Translations under genes and position numbers: made by a program
The notes under the pieces: generated by a model
Seen by the model: the letters and a program-made list of their open reading frames with translations, nothing else
What the model was told of the DNA's origin: nothing
Database searches by the model: none
Shown here: positions 19,195-29,061 of the stretch, one piece after another
Numbering within the stretch: the stretch's first letter is position 1
Layout of the letters: each line of letters begins with the position of its first letter
Assembly: GCA_020446675.1 (NCBI GenBank)
Contig: JAGREE010000013.1
Coordinates: forward strand, 47,304-111,303
Length of the DNA stretch: 64,000 nt
From: Alphaproteobacteria bacterium
Lineage (GTDB): Bacteria > Pseudomonadota > Alphaproteobacteria > Sphingomonadales > Emcibacteraceae
Direction of reading: 5' to 3'

Positions 19195-22100
19195 TGGTAA
19201 AGCAAACGCCCGAACAGCTGGCAGCATCTGATCCCAAATCATCGGTCTGGGTGGGGGCATCGGCAGGAACGGGAAAAACATTTGTTCTTTCAAACAGGGT
19301 GCTTCGTCTTATGCTGGCGGGTAGCCGGCCTGATAAAATACTCTGTCTGACCTATACCAATACGGCGGCGGCGGAAATGGCAATCCGTGTTAATGGGCAA
19401 TTATCGAAGTGGATATCCATGGCCGATAATGACCTTTACGGCGAGCTTAGGGACATTCTTGGTTCCCCGCCAACGGAAGACCAGATGATTATGGCAAGGA
19501 AACTTTTTGCCCGTGTGCTTGATGTTCCTGGCGGGCTAAAAATTCAGACCATTCATTCATTCTGCCAGTCATTGCTTGGGCGGTTTCCTATTGAAGCGAA
19601 CATTTCCCCTAATTTTGACCTGCTTGATGATATTACGATCAATGAGCAGCTTAAATTTTCACAGGATGAAATGCTGCAGCAAATTGAGGGTGGAAATAAT
19701 GAAAAACTGGCCGATACATTAAATTATCTTTCCGGAATGATGGCGGAGGATACATTCGCCACATTAATGAAAAGTCTGACCAATGAACGGGCGGGACTTG
19801 AAGAACTGCTTCGACGAAATTCGTCATCATTCAGGCAGGTGGAAACGTCCTTAAAGGAACTTCTTGAATTTTCCAATCAGGAAAGCCGTGAAACAATTCT
19901 ACAAGATGCCTGCAAAGCAGGTCATTTTGATGAGCTTGGATTATACAGTGCCGCCAAAACGCTAATGAAAGGATCGGCGACTGATATCGCCCGCGGTGAG
20001 TCTGTGGCAAAATGGATTAAAGACGAAGCAAACCGGGTAAATGGTTTTTATGATTATTGCGCAGAATTTCTAACAAAAAGTGGTGAAATCCGCGCGCGGC
20101 TTATGACAAAAAAACTGAGCGATCAGTGCCCGCATGATCTGGACGCGCTAATGAAGGAAGCTGAACGTTTAAACTTCGTGAGTGAGCGTCTTAAGGCCTT
20201 TACACTTTTTGAAAATACCAGTGCCATATTGCGTATGGGCTATGCGCTCATTAAAACTTATAATGCCCGTAAGCGCGGCCGTAATGTGGTTGATTATGAT
20301 GATCTGATTTCGAAAGTCGCCGGACTTTTTAAAAATGTCAGCGCCAGCTGGATTCTCTATAAACTTGATGAAGGGATCGATCATATCCTGATTGATGAGG
20401 CACAGGATACCAACCCCGAGCAATGGGATATAATCCGGAAACTGGCGCTTGAATTTTTTTCCGGGATCGGCACACGAGACGAGGATGAGTATAAGGAATA
20501 TCCGCGGACAATATTTGCAGTAGGTGATGTAAAACAGTCGATCTATTCCTTCCAAAAGGCGGAACCTAAACAGTTTAACCTGACGAGGGATTATTTTAAG
20601 AAACAGGTTTCAGAAGCAAATCTTAACTTCAACAATGTTCCGATGAACCTTTCCTTCCGTTCAACTTCAGCCATCCTTGAGGTGGTGGATCATGTCTTTA
20701 GGTCAGACGCTTACCGTTTTGAAATTTCATTTGATTATCAGGAAATCAGCCATTCCACACACCGTGTTGATGAACCGGGGCTTGTTGAAATATGGGATCC
20801 AATTTTACCGGAAGAAAAGAAAGAAGATGAAAACTGGTCTCCACCCGTAATTCAGAAACCGGCCCATGATCCAAAACAAAAACTGGCCGATAAAATAGCC
20901 GATAAAATTGCGACCTGGCTTGAAAGCGGGGAAATACTGGCGTCAAAAGGTCGCCCGGTGACGGCTGGGGATATTTTAATACTGGTACAGAAACGAAAGG
21001 AATTCGTCCATTTCATGATCCGGGCCTTAAAAAAGCGCAAGATCAATGTTGCCGGACTGGATCAGATGGTGCTGACCGATCAGCTTGCGGTGATGGATCT
21101 GATTGCTGTTGCCAATTTTACCTTGCTTCCAAGCGATGATCTGACGCTGGCGACGGTCTTAAAAAGCCCCTTTATCGGAATGGATGAAAATGATCTATTT
21201 GAGCTTGCCTATCCGCGGGGCAAGGGAGAAAGCCTATGGTCGGCACTTCTTAAAAGGCAGTCGGAAAAAACATCATTTTCAAATGCGGCAGACTTTCTTA
21301 AAAAACTAACCAATTATGCTGATTTTTATCCGCCGTTTGAGTTTTTCTCATACCTGCTTGGGCCACTTCGGGGCAGAGAGAAACTGATCGCGCGTCTGGG
21401 TGAACAATCAAATGATCCGGTAGATGAATTTTTGAACCAGGCAATGAAATATGAACAGAATAATATTTCATCAATGCAGGGCTTTTTAAGCTGGATTGAA
21501 AAAGGCGAAATTAAAATTAAACGGGATATGGAACAAGGCGGTGATATGGTGAGGATCATGACCGTTCATGGGGCCAAGGGGCTTCAGGCACCAATTGTTT
21601 TCCTGCCTGACACCTGTCAGGCGACGGACCTTAAAGACACATTGTTCTGGTATGAGCAGAAATATTCAAAAAATATGCTGTGGGTTAAGAATGCGGAAAC
21701 GAGGGTCGGGGCAGGTAAAATTGCCTATGACGCCCGTAAAGCGGATGTGGAGGCGGAAAATAAACGTCTGCTGTATGTTGCCATGACCCGGGCGGAGGAC
21801 AGGTTATATGTGACCGGTTGGGAAAATGACCATCACACTAACCGTAAGGATAATTGCTGGTATGACCTGATCCGAAACGCTGTACATGATATGGACGGCA
21901 CAGAGGAAATAAGGCAGGGTGACGAAATTATTTTAAGGCGTGAGCATAAGAAAGAAACACCAAAAATATCATCTGTAAAGCATATGGACGAAAAAGGGGA
22001 AATTTCAGAACTGCCAAGCTGGGCTTTTGCCATCCCTATGGCGGAACCGGTACCAAGCCGACCACTCAGTCCGTCAAAACCTGATGATAAAGAAGAAACC

Positions 22101-22640
22101 ATAAGCAGCCCACTTAGAAGTGCGGAAGCCATGAAGCGGGACAAAAAACATTATCATCGCGGTCGGCTTATCCATAAGCTGTTGGAAATATTACCGCAAT
22201 TGCCGGACATGGAACGGGCAGACGCCGCGACCAGATATTTATCACAAAAAGCCCTTGATTTACCGAATGACGATATTGGTCAGATTGCCGATGAAGTCAT
22301 ATCAATTTTGCAAAATAAGGACTTTAAAGTGCTGTTTGGTGAAAATAGCCGCTCGGAAGTTCCAATTGTCGGGCAGATTGGCAGTTTTTCCTTAAGCGGG
22401 CAGGTTGACAGGCTGGCGGTTACTGAAGATGAAATTTATATCATTGATTATAAAACCAACCGTCCGCCGCCGCAATCGGCCGAAAATATTCCAATGATAT
22501 ATCAGCGCCAGATGGCGGCATATCGTGCGGTGCTTAATAATGTTTATCCCGAACATCATGTTCGCTCATTTCTGCTCTGGACAGATATTGGCCGATTAAT
22601 GGAAATTCCCGAAGCGCAGCTAAATAAAATTGAATTTTAG
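19194..22640 (+). CDS. addA: AddA helicase/nuclease subunit
   Basis: 1148 residues from the ATG at 19194, which overlaps the addB stop (TGATG) and has a GGGGG site 5 bases before it; the frame is open to 19179 but that start has no such site. UvrD-type motifs: Walker A WVGASAGTGKTFVLSNR, Walker B ILIDEAQDTNPEQW, and motif VI VAMTRAEDRLYVTG. The C-terminal exonuclease domain contains the sequence LSGQVDRLAV followed by IYIIDYKTNRPP. AddAB resects double-strand breaks. The gene ends an operon that starts at divL or earlier; trxA follows after 76 bases with its own ribosome site. Confidence 0.96.
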   Translation: MVKQTPEQLAASDPKSSVWVGASAGTGKTFVLSNRVLRLMLAGSRPDKILCLTYTNTAAAEMAIRVNGQLSKWISMADNDLYGELRDILGSPPTEDQMIMARKLFARVLDVPGGLKIQTIHSFCQSLLGRFPIEANISPNFDLLDDITINEQLKFSQDEMLQQIEGGNNEKLADTLNYLSGMMAEDTFATLMKSLTNERAGLEELLRRNSSSFRQVETSLKELLEFSNQESRETILQDACKAGHFDELGLYSAAKTLMKGSATDIARGESVAKWIKDEANRVNGFYDYCAEFLTKSGEIRARLMTKKLSDQCPHDLDALMKEAERLNFVSERLKAFTLFENTSAILRMGYALIKTYNARKRGRNVVDYDDLISKVAGLFKNVSASWILYKLDEGIDHILIDEAQDTNPEQWDIIRKLALEFFSGIGTRDEDEYKEYPRTIFAVGDVKQSIYSFQKAEPKQFNLTRDYFKKQVSEANLNFNNVPMNLSFRSTSAILEVVDHVFRSDAYRFEISFDYQEISHSTHRVDEPGLVEIWDPILPEEKKEDENWSPPVIQKPAHDPKQKLADKIADKIATWLESGEILASKGRPVTAGDILILVQKRKEFVHFMIRALKKRKINVAGLDQMVLTDQLAVMDLIAVANFTLLPSDDLTLATVLKSPFIGMDENDLFELAYPRGKGESLWSALLKRQSEKTSFSNAADFLKKLTNYADFYPPFEFFSYLLGPLRGREKLIARLGEQSNDPVDEFLNQAMKYEQNNISSMQGFLSWIEKGEIKIKRDMEQGGDMVRIMTVHGAKGLQAPIVFLPDTCQATDLKDTLFWYEQKYSKNMLWVKNAETRVGAGKIAYDARKADVEAENKRLLYVAMTRAEDRLYVTGWENDHHTNRKDNCWYDLIRNAVHDMDGTEEIRQGDEIILRREHKKETPKISSVKHMDEKGEISELPSWAFAIPMAEPVPSRPLSPSKPDDKEETISSPLRSAEAMKRDKKHYHRGRLIHKLLEILPQLPDMERADAATRYLSQKALDLPNDDIGQIADEVISILQNKDFKVLFGENSRSEVPIVGQIGSFSLSGQVDRLAVTEDEIYIIDYKTNRPPPQSAENIPMIYQRQMAAYRAVLNNVYPEHHVRSFLLWTDIGRLMEIPEAQLNKIEF

Positions 22641-22716
22641 TCATGTTGCCTCTTGACGCTGGCGGCCCGTCTTCTTAAGTTCTAGTCAAAGCAAATATAT
22701 ATTTAAGGAATAAAGA

Positions 22717-23034
22717 ATGAGCACTATAGCCGTGAATGACGCTGAATTTGAACAGGAAGTATTGAAATCAGACAAGCCAGTGATTGTTGATTTCTGGGCC
22801 GAATGGTGTGGCCCATGCAAACAATTTGGCCCTGTTTTTGAGGAAGTTTCAAATAATATGGCTGATATAACTTTTGCAAAAGTTAATATTGATGAAAACC
22901 CGGAAGCACCAACAAAATTTGGTGTGCGCGGAATTCCGACGATGCTTATGTTTAAAGATGGCAAAGTTGCTGCAATGAAAGTTGGCAATACATCCAAAGG
23001 TGATTTTGAAAACTGGATTAAAGAACACGCCTAA
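22717..23034 (+). CDS. trxA: Thioredoxin
   Basis: 105 residues, a complete single-domain thioredoxin. The redox site is WAEWCGPCKQFGP, and the cis-Pro loop GIPTMLMFKDG is present. There is no signal peptide, so it is the cytoplasmic reductant for ribonucleotide reductase, peroxiredoxins and others. Position directly after addA is conserved in many alphaproteobacteria. AAGGAATAAAG precedes the ATG. Confidence 0.97.
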   Translation: MSTIAVNDAEFEQEVLKSDKPVIVDFWAEWCGPCKQFGPVFEEVSNNMADITFAKVNIDENPEAPTKFGVRGIPTMLMFKDGKVAAMKVGNTSKGDFENWIKEHA

Positions 23035-23053
23035 TTCAGTGTTTATAGAGAAT

Positions 23054-23086
23054 AAGGGCGTCCATTATCTATGGACGCCCTTTTTT
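23054..23086. terminator. Bidirectional terminator between trxA and aminotransferase copy 1
   Basis: A perfect 12-bp stem (aagggcgtccat / atggacgccctt) with a 5-base loop and a run of T on the plus strand ends trxA; in the other direction it lies just after the copy-1 stop codon. Confidence 0.92.
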
Positions 23087-23091
23087 GTTGG

Positions 23092-24219
23092 TTAACTGAA
23101 AAATTCTTTTTCGTAAACTTCAGTGAAGAAAACCATATCTTCCGGCCGAGCCGTGGATATGCGCATCCATTTCAGTAGGGGCGGGAAAGGACGGCCAATT
23201 GCAATGCCGTGTTTTCTGACCCTGTCATAGACTTCTTTTGAATCGATACCCGTTTCAAAAAAGGTGAAATTGGCATTGGATTTAATATAGCGCATATTAT
23301 GTTTTTCAAAAAAATCATAAAGGATCTGCAATGCTTCGGCATTTTTACGCAGGACGAATTGCTGATATTCCTTATCCTTATAGCTTTCTATGGCACCCCA
23401 CATGGCCGGGCCGTTAATTGAACCGGTCATCAGGCTTTTGATTTTGCCGAGGAATTCAGGCGAACCAAAACCAAACCCAATACGAATTCCGGCAAAACCA
23501 TGAATTTTTGAAGCGGTACGGGTCACGACCAGGTTCGGATATTCCGTAACCAGCGGGATCATGGTTTGGTAATTGGGGTCATTAACATATTCATAATATG
23601 CTTCATCAACAAACACATAGCATTTAGGCGCAAATTCCTTAACGAATGCCTTTAGTTTTTCACCATGCATAACTGTTGGGATCGGATTGTTCGGATTACA
23701 CAGATAAATAATTTTAACATCATCCGTATAGGCCGCTTTCATCGCGTCAAGATCAATAGATAAATCATCGGCTACCGGAACCCAGATTTTTTCAATTCCG
23801 CGTCGGTCGCTATAATCCATAAATGTGTCGTCGTAAGTTGGCTGTGGGGCAAGAATTTTCCCCCCCTCCATGGCGACGATAAGGGCAATTGTTTTTAAAA
23901 TTTCACCTGATCCGCCGGCTACCATAACATTTTCAACAGGGACATTTTCAATGCCCGCTATCAGTTCCGTCAATGGTTTTTGGGCGCCGCCCCCGCCATA
24001 TAGATGTCCATATTTGTGGGCTTTGCACATGGCAATACTGGCTGCCTTGCTCACGCCATAAGGATTTTCATTTGAACTCATCCGGATCGGATTTTCCGGA
24101 GTCGGCACATAGCCTTCAATTGTTACACTCTGTGCATGACCATTTGCGGCAAGCACCAAACCGCCGGCAAGGGCTGTTCCCCCGATCAGCCAATCCCGTC
24201 TCGTAATTTTATTTGTCAT
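23092..24219 (-). CDS. Tat-exported HisC-like aminotransferase, copy 1
   Basis: 375 residues. The first 30 residues are a twin-arginine signal (TRRDWLIGG, hydrophobic core, GHA-Q cleavage site). The mature part is class I/II fold-type I like histidinol-phosphate aminotransferase: NENPYG at 50-55, phosphate loop AGGSGE at 101-106, NPNNP at 175-179, Asp205 in DEAYYEY, Schiff-base Lys238 in RTASKIHGFAG, and Arg353 in WMRIS for the substrate carboxylate. Tat export implies folding with PLP in the cytoplasm before transport. The ribosome site GGGAGAC matches that of copy 4, its closest relative by eye. It is cut off from copy 2 by a terminator, so it needs its own promoter within 24220-24287. Substrate unknown. 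Confidence 0.9.
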   Translation of the reverse strand: MTNKITRRDWLIGGTALAGGLVLAANGHAQSVTIEGYVPTPENPIRMSSNENPYGVSKAASIAMCKAHKYGHLYGGGGAQKPLTELIAGIENVPVENVMVAGGSGEILKTIALIVAMEGGKILAPQPTYDDTFMDYSDRRGIEKIWVPVADDLSIDLDAMKAAYTDDVKIIYLCNPNNPIPTVMHGEKLKAFVKEFAPKCYVFVDEAYYEYVNDPNYQTMIPLVTEYPNLVVTRTASKIHGFAGIRIGFGFGSPEFLGKIKSLMTGSINGPAMWGAIESYKDKEYQQFVLRKNAEALQILYDFFEKHNMRYIKSNANFTFFETGIDSKEVYDRVRKHGIAIGRPFPPLLKWMRISTARPEDMVFFTEVYEKEFFS

Positions 24220-24287
24220 TGTTGTCTCCCTTCAATTTGTTGAACTTAAAAAGGATAGCAAATATTATCAGTTTGTCACTTAAATAG

Positions 24288-24321
24288 AAAAAGGCACCGC
24301 AAAGTGTTGCGATGCCTTTTT
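24288..24321 (-). terminator. Terminator after aminotransferase copy 2
   Basis: A 15-bp stem with one C-A mismatch (aaaaaggcaccgcaa / ttgcgatgccttttt), loop of 4, runs into T on the minus strand. It lies 19 bases beyond the copy-2 stop. Confidence 0.87.
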
Positions 24322-24339
24322 AAAAGTGGCTTAATTTTT

Positions 24340-25461
24340 TTATACAAATTCTTTTTCAAATACTTTTGCAAAATACTGCATATCTTCGGGTTTGCCCATG
24401 CTGACCCGGCACCAGTCAAGGAAAGGCGGGAATGGACGGGCAACGACGATGCCGTTATCCAGATATCTTTTCCTGACTTCGTTAATATCAAGGCCGGTTT
24501 TATAGAAAACAAAATTGGCGTTCGATTTCACATATTCAACGCCGTGTTTATCAAAAAGATCATATGTAATCTGCAGGGCTTCCTTGTTTTTGCGGCGGCA
24601 GAAATTTTGTGTTTCAATATCCTGATAGCTGGCAGCCGCACCGGCGACAGCCAGTTGACTGACGGAGCCTGTCATAAATTCACGAAGCTTATTAATCCAT
24701 TTTTCAGAAGAATAGGCGATACCTAGACGAACGCCAGCGAAACCATGAATTTTGGAAGCGGTTCTGGCCACCATAATATTCTCATTTTGAGTGGCCAGCG
24801 GCACCATGGTTTCATAATCCGGGTTATCGACATATTCATGATAGGCTTCATCAATAAAGACCAGGCATTTTTTGGACATCTCAAGGCAGAATTCCTTAAG
24901 CTTGTTTTTTTCCATAATTGTTGGAAGCGGGTTGTTAGGATTTACAAGATAAATAATGCCCACATCATCTGTATAGGCTTTCCTGACAGCATCCAGATCA
25001 ATCGTCATCGTGTCAGTGACCGGAACCTGATTAATCTTGACACCGCGACGTTCCGCATAACGGATAAGATCATGGTAGGTTGGGTTGGCGGACAACACAC
25101 TGCCGCCTTCGACAAATGTAATAAGGCCAAGGGTTTTTAAAATTTCACCGGACCCAGCAGAAAATGTCATATTTTTCGGATCAACCCCTTCCATTTTTGA
25201 AAGTACATCGACCAGATCCATATAGCGCCCGCGTCCATACTGATGGGCAATATTAAAAACATCCACAATCCCTTTTTGCGCCGATTTGGACAGTCCGTAA
25301 GGGTTTTCATTTGTTCCCAGTCGGATCGGGTTTTCCGGTGTCGGGACAAAGCCCGGCACGGCCATATTCTGCGCATAGGCGCGATTGCCCATAACCATTG
25401 CAACGGCGGCCATGGCAGAGCCACCTTTAAGCCAATCCCTTCTTGATATCTCGTTTGACAT
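24340..25461 (-). CDS. Tat-exported HisC-like aminotransferase, copy 2
   Basis: 373 residues. The Tat signal SRRDWLKGG is followed by an Ala/Met-rich core and AYA-Q cleavage near residue 30. Key residues: NENPYG near 51-56, SAGSGE near 101-106, Asp204 in DEAYHEY, Lys237 in RTASKIHGFAG, and Arg in WCRVS near the C-terminus. It differs from copies 1, 3 and 4 in the segment before NENPYG (RLGT rather than RMSS) and has an LGIAYSS stretch after the catalytic lysine, so its active-site mouth may differ. It is flanked by terminators on both sides and therefore forms its own transcription unit. AGGGAAC precedes the ATG. Confidence 0.9.
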   Translation of the reverse strand: MSNEISRRDWLKGGSAMAAVAMVMGNRAYAQNMAVPGFVPTPENPIRLGTNENPYGLSKSAQKGIVDVFNIAHQYGRGRYMDLVDVLSKMEGVDPKNMTFSAGSGEILKTLGLITFVEGGSVLSANPTYHDLIRYAERRGVKINQVPVTDTMTIDLDAVRKAYTDDVGIIYLVNPNNPLPTIMEKNKLKEFCLEMSKKCLVFIDEAYHEYVDNPDYETMVPLATQNENIMVARTASKIHGFAGVRLGIAYSSEKWINKLREFMTGSVSQLAVAGAAASYQDIETQNFCRRKNKEALQITYDLFDKHGVEYVKSNANFVFYKTGLDINEVRKRYLDNGIVVARPFPPFLDWCRVSMGKPEDMQYFAKVFEKEFV

Positions 25462-25554
25462 TTTGTGTTCCCTATATTTTTCAAATTGTTATGAAATAAT
25501 GTAACTAAAGATATCAGTTTTTTAGAAAATGTCACGTTTTTCGTTTAGATGCAA

Positions 25555-25587
25555 AAAAGGTATTCTGAATGATCCAGAATACCTTTT
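25555..25587 (-). terminator. Terminator after aminotransferase copy 3
   Basis: A perfect 13-bp stem (aaaaggtattctg / cagaatacctttt), loop of 7, then a T-run on the minus strand. It ends the copies 6-5-4-3 transcript. Confidence 0.9.
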
Positions 25588-25609
25588 AAAATTTGGCTGG
25601 AAAAAAGAC

Positions 25610-26734
25610 TTAAACGAATTCTTTTTCATAAACCTCAGCGAAATATTGCATGTCCTCAGGTTTCGCTGTGCTTACCCGACACCAGGTTAAAAAGGGCGGA
25701 AATGGACGTCCGACATCAATTCCATGATTGAGGAACTTTTGTTTTACCTCGTCAAAATTTATACCGGTTTCAAAAAAAGTAAAATTACTGTTGGCCTTGA
25801 TATGTCTGACATTATGTTTTTCAAACAAATTATAGACAATATCCAGTGCTTCCTTATTTTTTTGAAGGACAAAATCTATATATTCCTTGTCCTTATAACT
25901 GGCGAGCGCACCGTGAACCGCAGCGGTATTTACTGTACCGGTAATGCGTTTATTAATCAGATCAAGTAATTCAGGTTTTGCAAAGGCAAAGCCAACTCTG
26001 ATACCTGCAAAACCATGAACTTTAGATGCGGTTCTGGTTACGATCATATTGTCGGTTTCTGCTGCCAGCTTTGCCATGGACTCATAATTTGGATCAGTTA
26101 CATATTCATGATAGGCCTCATCAACAAATACGTAACATTTTTTTGACATTTCAACGCAGAATTCCCGAAGCTTATCTTTATGCATAATGGTCGGGATCGG
26201 GTTATTCGGGTTACACAGATAGATGATTTTTACATCATCGGTATAAGCCGCCCGCATAGCATCAAGATCGATGGACATATCATCTTTTGAGACATCAACC
26301 CAATGTATCTTTGAGCCAACCCAGCCACTATAGCGGACCAGATCATGATAGGTCGGATTTGCGGCCAGGACGCTGCCATTTTCCAGCTTTGTGATCAGTG
26401 CCATTGCCTTTAGAAACTCTTTTGATCCTGATCCAATTGCAATATTTTTTGGTGATACTCCTTCGTTTTGAGCAATAAGCTGCGATAATTCGCGGCGGCC
26501 GGACCCGCTATAAAGATGCGATACATCAAAAGCGGCCGTCATGGCATTTCGGGCAGAGCGGGTAATGCCATAGGGATTTTCATTGGAACTCATGCGGATC
26601 GGGTTGTCTTTTGTCGGGACATATCCCTTAACCGTTACACTTTGCCCCTGCGCGGCTGATGTTGCAAACACAAGACTGGCTGCGGCCAGTGATGAAGTGC
26701 CTTTAAGCCAGTCGCGTCTCGTTAATTCTCTCAT
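25610..26734 (-). CDS. Tat-exported HisC-like aminotransferase, copy 3
   Basis: 374 residues with Tat motif LTRRDWLKGT and likely cleavage around SAA-Q (residues 27-29). The catalytic set is complete: NENPYG at 51-56, Asp205 in DEAYHEY, Lys238 in RTASKVHGFAG, and a WCRVS Arg. The phosphate loop reads GSGSKE, with Lys where copies 1 and 2 have Gly. The loop after NPTYH (YSGWVGSKIHW) also departs from the RRG or RMG seen in copies 1, 2 and 4. Copy 4 lies 32 bases upstream with no terminator between them, so the two are co-transcribed. AAGGAAATAAAT precedes the ATG. Confidence 0.9.
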   Translation of the reverse strand: MRELTRRDWLKGTSSLAAASLVFATSAAQGQSVTVKGYVPTKDNPIRMSSNENPYGITRSARNAMTAAFDVSHLYSGSGRRELSQLIAQNEGVSPKNIAIGSGSKEFLKAMALITKLENGSVLAANPTYHDLVRYSGWVGSKIHWVDVSKDDMSIDLDAMRAAYTDDVKIIYLCNPNNPIPTIMHKDKLREFCVEMSKKCYVFVDEAYHEYVTDPNYESMAKLAAETDNMIVTRTASKVHGFAGIRVGFAFAKPELLDLINKRITGTVNTAAVHGALASYKDKEYIDFVLQKNKEALDIVYNLFEKHNVRHIKANSNFTFFETGINFDEVKQKFLNHGIDVGRPFPPFLTWCRVSTAKPEDMQYFAEVYEKEFV

Positions 26735-26766
26735 ATATTTATTTCCTTATTATTCTCGTTTATAAT

Positions 26767-27885
26767 TCAGGTAAATTCTTTCTCGTAAACTTCTACAAAA
26801 TATTCCATATCTTCGGGTTTGGCGGTGCTGATCCGGCACCATTTGGTAAAGGGTTCAAACGGACGACCAACCTGGATGCCATATTTTCTCATACGGTCAC
26901 CAAATTCTTTTGCTTCCATGCCGGTTTCAAAATAAGTGAAATTGGTATTGGATTTGATATAGCGCAGATTATGCTTATCAAAAAGCTTATACAGAATTGC
27001 CAGAGATTCTTTATTTTTACGGATCACAAAATCCTGATAATCGGTATCTTTATAACTGGCGAGGGCACCATGCACACTGACGGTGCTGACGGACCCGGTC
27101 AGTTTGTCCTTAATTTTCTGAAGCATGGCCGTTGTGCCAAATCCAAACCCGATACGAACTCCGGCAAACCCGTGTATTTTGGAAGCGGTTCTGGTCACAA
27201 TCATATTGTCCGTTTCAACCGCAAGCGGGATCATGGTTTTATAATTGGGGTCGTCCACATACTCATAATAGGCTTCATCAACAAATACATAGCATTTCTT
27301 GGACATTTCCTTACAGAAATCACTAAGCTCATCCGCATGCAATATTGTTGGTGTGGGGTTATTCGGATTAACAATATAAATAATCCGGACATCATCCGTC
27401 ATTGCTTTACGCATGGCGTCAAGATCAATGGCCATATTCTCATCAACGGGAACACGGATTTTGTTTATGCCCATTCTGTCGGCGTATTTCATGAAGTTAT
27501 TATCAAATGTCGGATTGGGGGCAAGGATACTGCCGCCTTCCAGACCTGTGATCAGGGCGAGCGTATGAAGAATCTCCGAAGACCCGGCAGTAATCATCAT
27601 ATTTTGCGTTGAGATATTTTCCCGTCCGGCGATCAGCTCCATAAGTTCCCGCTGACCGCTGTTGCCATATTTATGGGCAACGTCATAGGATTTATTCATG
27701 GCATTGCGGGCAGCCCGGTTAACCCCATATGGATTTTCATTTGAACTCATCCGGATTGGATTTTCCGGTGTTGGAACATATCCTTCCATAGTTACGCTTT
27801 GTGCTTGAGCGGCTTTTGCCAGCACAAGCCCACCTGCTACGGCTGTTGTCCCTTTCAGCCAGTCACGTCTCGTCAGTTTTGTCAT
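26767..27885 (-). CDS. Tat-exported HisC-like aminotransferase, copy 4
   Basis: 372 residues. The signal LTRRDWLKGT ends with AQA-Q near residue 28; signal and early mature part (SVTMEGYVPTPENPIRMSSN) are nearly the same as copy 1, marking them as a recent pair. Functional residues: NENPYG at 49-54, AGSSE near 100-104, Asp203 in DEAYYEY, Lys236 in RTASKIHGFAG, and a WCRIS Arg. A very strong ribosome site GGGGAGG lies close to the ATG. The 26-base gap to copy 5 has no hairpin, so it is an internal gene of the copies 6-5-4-3 unit. Confidence 0.9.
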   Translation of the reverse strand: MTKLTRRDWLKGTTAVAGGLVLAKAAQAQSVTMEGYVPTPENPIRMSSNENPYGVNRAARNAMNKSYDVAHKYGNSGQRELMELIAGRENISTQNMMITAGSSEILHTLALITGLEGGSILAPNPTFDNNFMKYADRMGINKIRVPVDENMAIDLDAMRKAMTDDVRIIYIVNPNNPTPTILHADELSDFCKEMSKKCYVFVDEAYYEYVDDPNYKTMIPLAVETDNMIVTRTASKIHGFAGVRIGFGFGTTAMLQKIKDKLTGSVSTVSVHGALASYKDTDYQDFVIRKNKESLAILYKLFDKHNLRYIKSNTNFTYFETGMEAKEFGDRMRKYGIQVGRPFEPFTKWCRISTAKPEDMEYFVEVYEKEFT

Positions 27886-27911
27886 TTTTCCTCCCCTTCA
27901 ATAATTAATAA

Positions 27912-29039
27912 TCAGCCAAAGTCTCTTTTATAAACTTTCACAAAATATTCCGTTTCTTCTGGCTTAGCCGTGCTGATCCGGATCCAATTTGTGAATGGTT
28001 CAAATTTGCGTCCAATCAATATACCTGACTCGAGCAATTTGTCATGTACGATTTGTGCGTCCTGTCCGGCATCTGCATAGACAAAATTTGTATTGGATTT
28101 GATATAACGCATGCCAAGATCGTCAAACATTTTATAAAGGATATCCATTGATTCATAATTTTTATCAATAATGAATTCTTGGTGTTCCTTGTCCTGATAA
28201 CTTGTGATGGCACCCATTAATGCCGGATAGGATGTTGTATTTGAGCGAAATTTAAGAAGCTCTTTAAGAGTATCCGGATGGGCAAAGGCAAAACCGATGC
28301 GCACATTGGCAAAGGCATGTATCTTGGAGGCCGTTCTGAGGACAACGATATTCGGATTGTCTTTGACCAGGTGAGCCATTGTTGAATAATTCGGATCACG
28401 TGCATATTCATAATAAGCTTCATCAATCACAATCATCGCTTTTTTCGACATTTCCAGACAGAATTGCTCAAGGGCATTTTTTTCAATGATGCTCGGGATC
28501 GGATTGTTCGGATTACATAGATATATGCATTTGGTGTTATTCGTTACAGCCTTGCGCATTGCATCAAGATCAATACTCATATCCCCACCAACGGGCACGG
28601 AAATTAATTTGGCCCCAAAATTTTGAGCCGATCTTGTTATGCTGGCATAGGTCGGATATGCGGCAATCAGATCACCACCGGCAATACCGCAAAGGGCACC
28701 GGCGGCCGTAAGATATTCGGTGGAACCCGCACCAACCGCTATGGTATTTTCTGGGATGTTTTCGATATCTGCAATTACCTTGATCAGTTTTCTGCCGGTC
28801 GTAAAATTATAGGTATGCGCAAGTTTATAGGCATCTATAATAACTTTCATGACCTTCGGGCTGATACCATAAGGATTTTCATTATTGGTCATACGGATGG
28901 GATTATCTTTGCTGATCGGGGCTCCCATATTCATCATCTGGGCCATTTCCTGTGCCGTAGCGGCGCCGCCCAGCATTAAACCTCCGGCGATCGCACTGCT
29001 GCCAACCAGCCATTCACGTCTCGTTATATTATTTTTCAT
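27912..29039 (-). CDS. Tat-exported HisC-like aminotransferase, copy 5
   Basis: 375 residues from the ATG at 29039, chosen because GGAGG sits 5 bases before it and the Tat motif ITRREWLVGS then falls at residues 5-14; the frame is open to 29075 but that start would overlap copy 6. Cleavage is likely at ATA-Q. A Met-rich linker (MAQMMNMGAP) follows the signal. The active site keeps NENPYG, GAGSTE, Asp207 in DEAYYEY and Lys239, but the helix after the lysine reads HAFANVRIG: the Gly pair found in copies 1-4 and 7 is replaced by Ala and Asn. C-terminal Arg in WIRIS is present. Belongs with copies 6 and 7 by overall similarity. Confidence 0.9.
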   Translation of the reverse strand: MKNNITRREWLVGSSAIAGGLMLGGAATAQEMAQMMNMGAPISKDNPIRMTNNENPYGISPKVMKVIIDAYKLAHTYNFTTGRKLIKVIADIENIPENTIAVGAGSTEYLTAAGALCGIAGGDLIAAYPTYASITRSAQNFGAKLISVPVGGDMSIDLDAMRKAVTNNTKCIYLCNPNNPIPSIIEKNALEQFCLEMSKKAMIVIDEAYYEYARDPNYSTMAHLVKDNPNIVVLRTASKIHAFANVRIGFAFAHPDTLKELLKFRSNTTSYPALMGAITSYQDKEHQEFIIDKNYESMDILYKMFDDLGMRYIKSNTNFVYADAGQDAQIVHDKLLESGILIGRKFEPFTNWIRISTAKPEETEYFVKVYKRDFG

Positions 29040-29061
29040 AGTTTCCTCCCTGATGAAATTT

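Noticed and set aside
24304..24726. Plus-strand frames opposite the aminotransferase genes
   Set aside because: They are antisense shadows of strongly conserved coding sequence.
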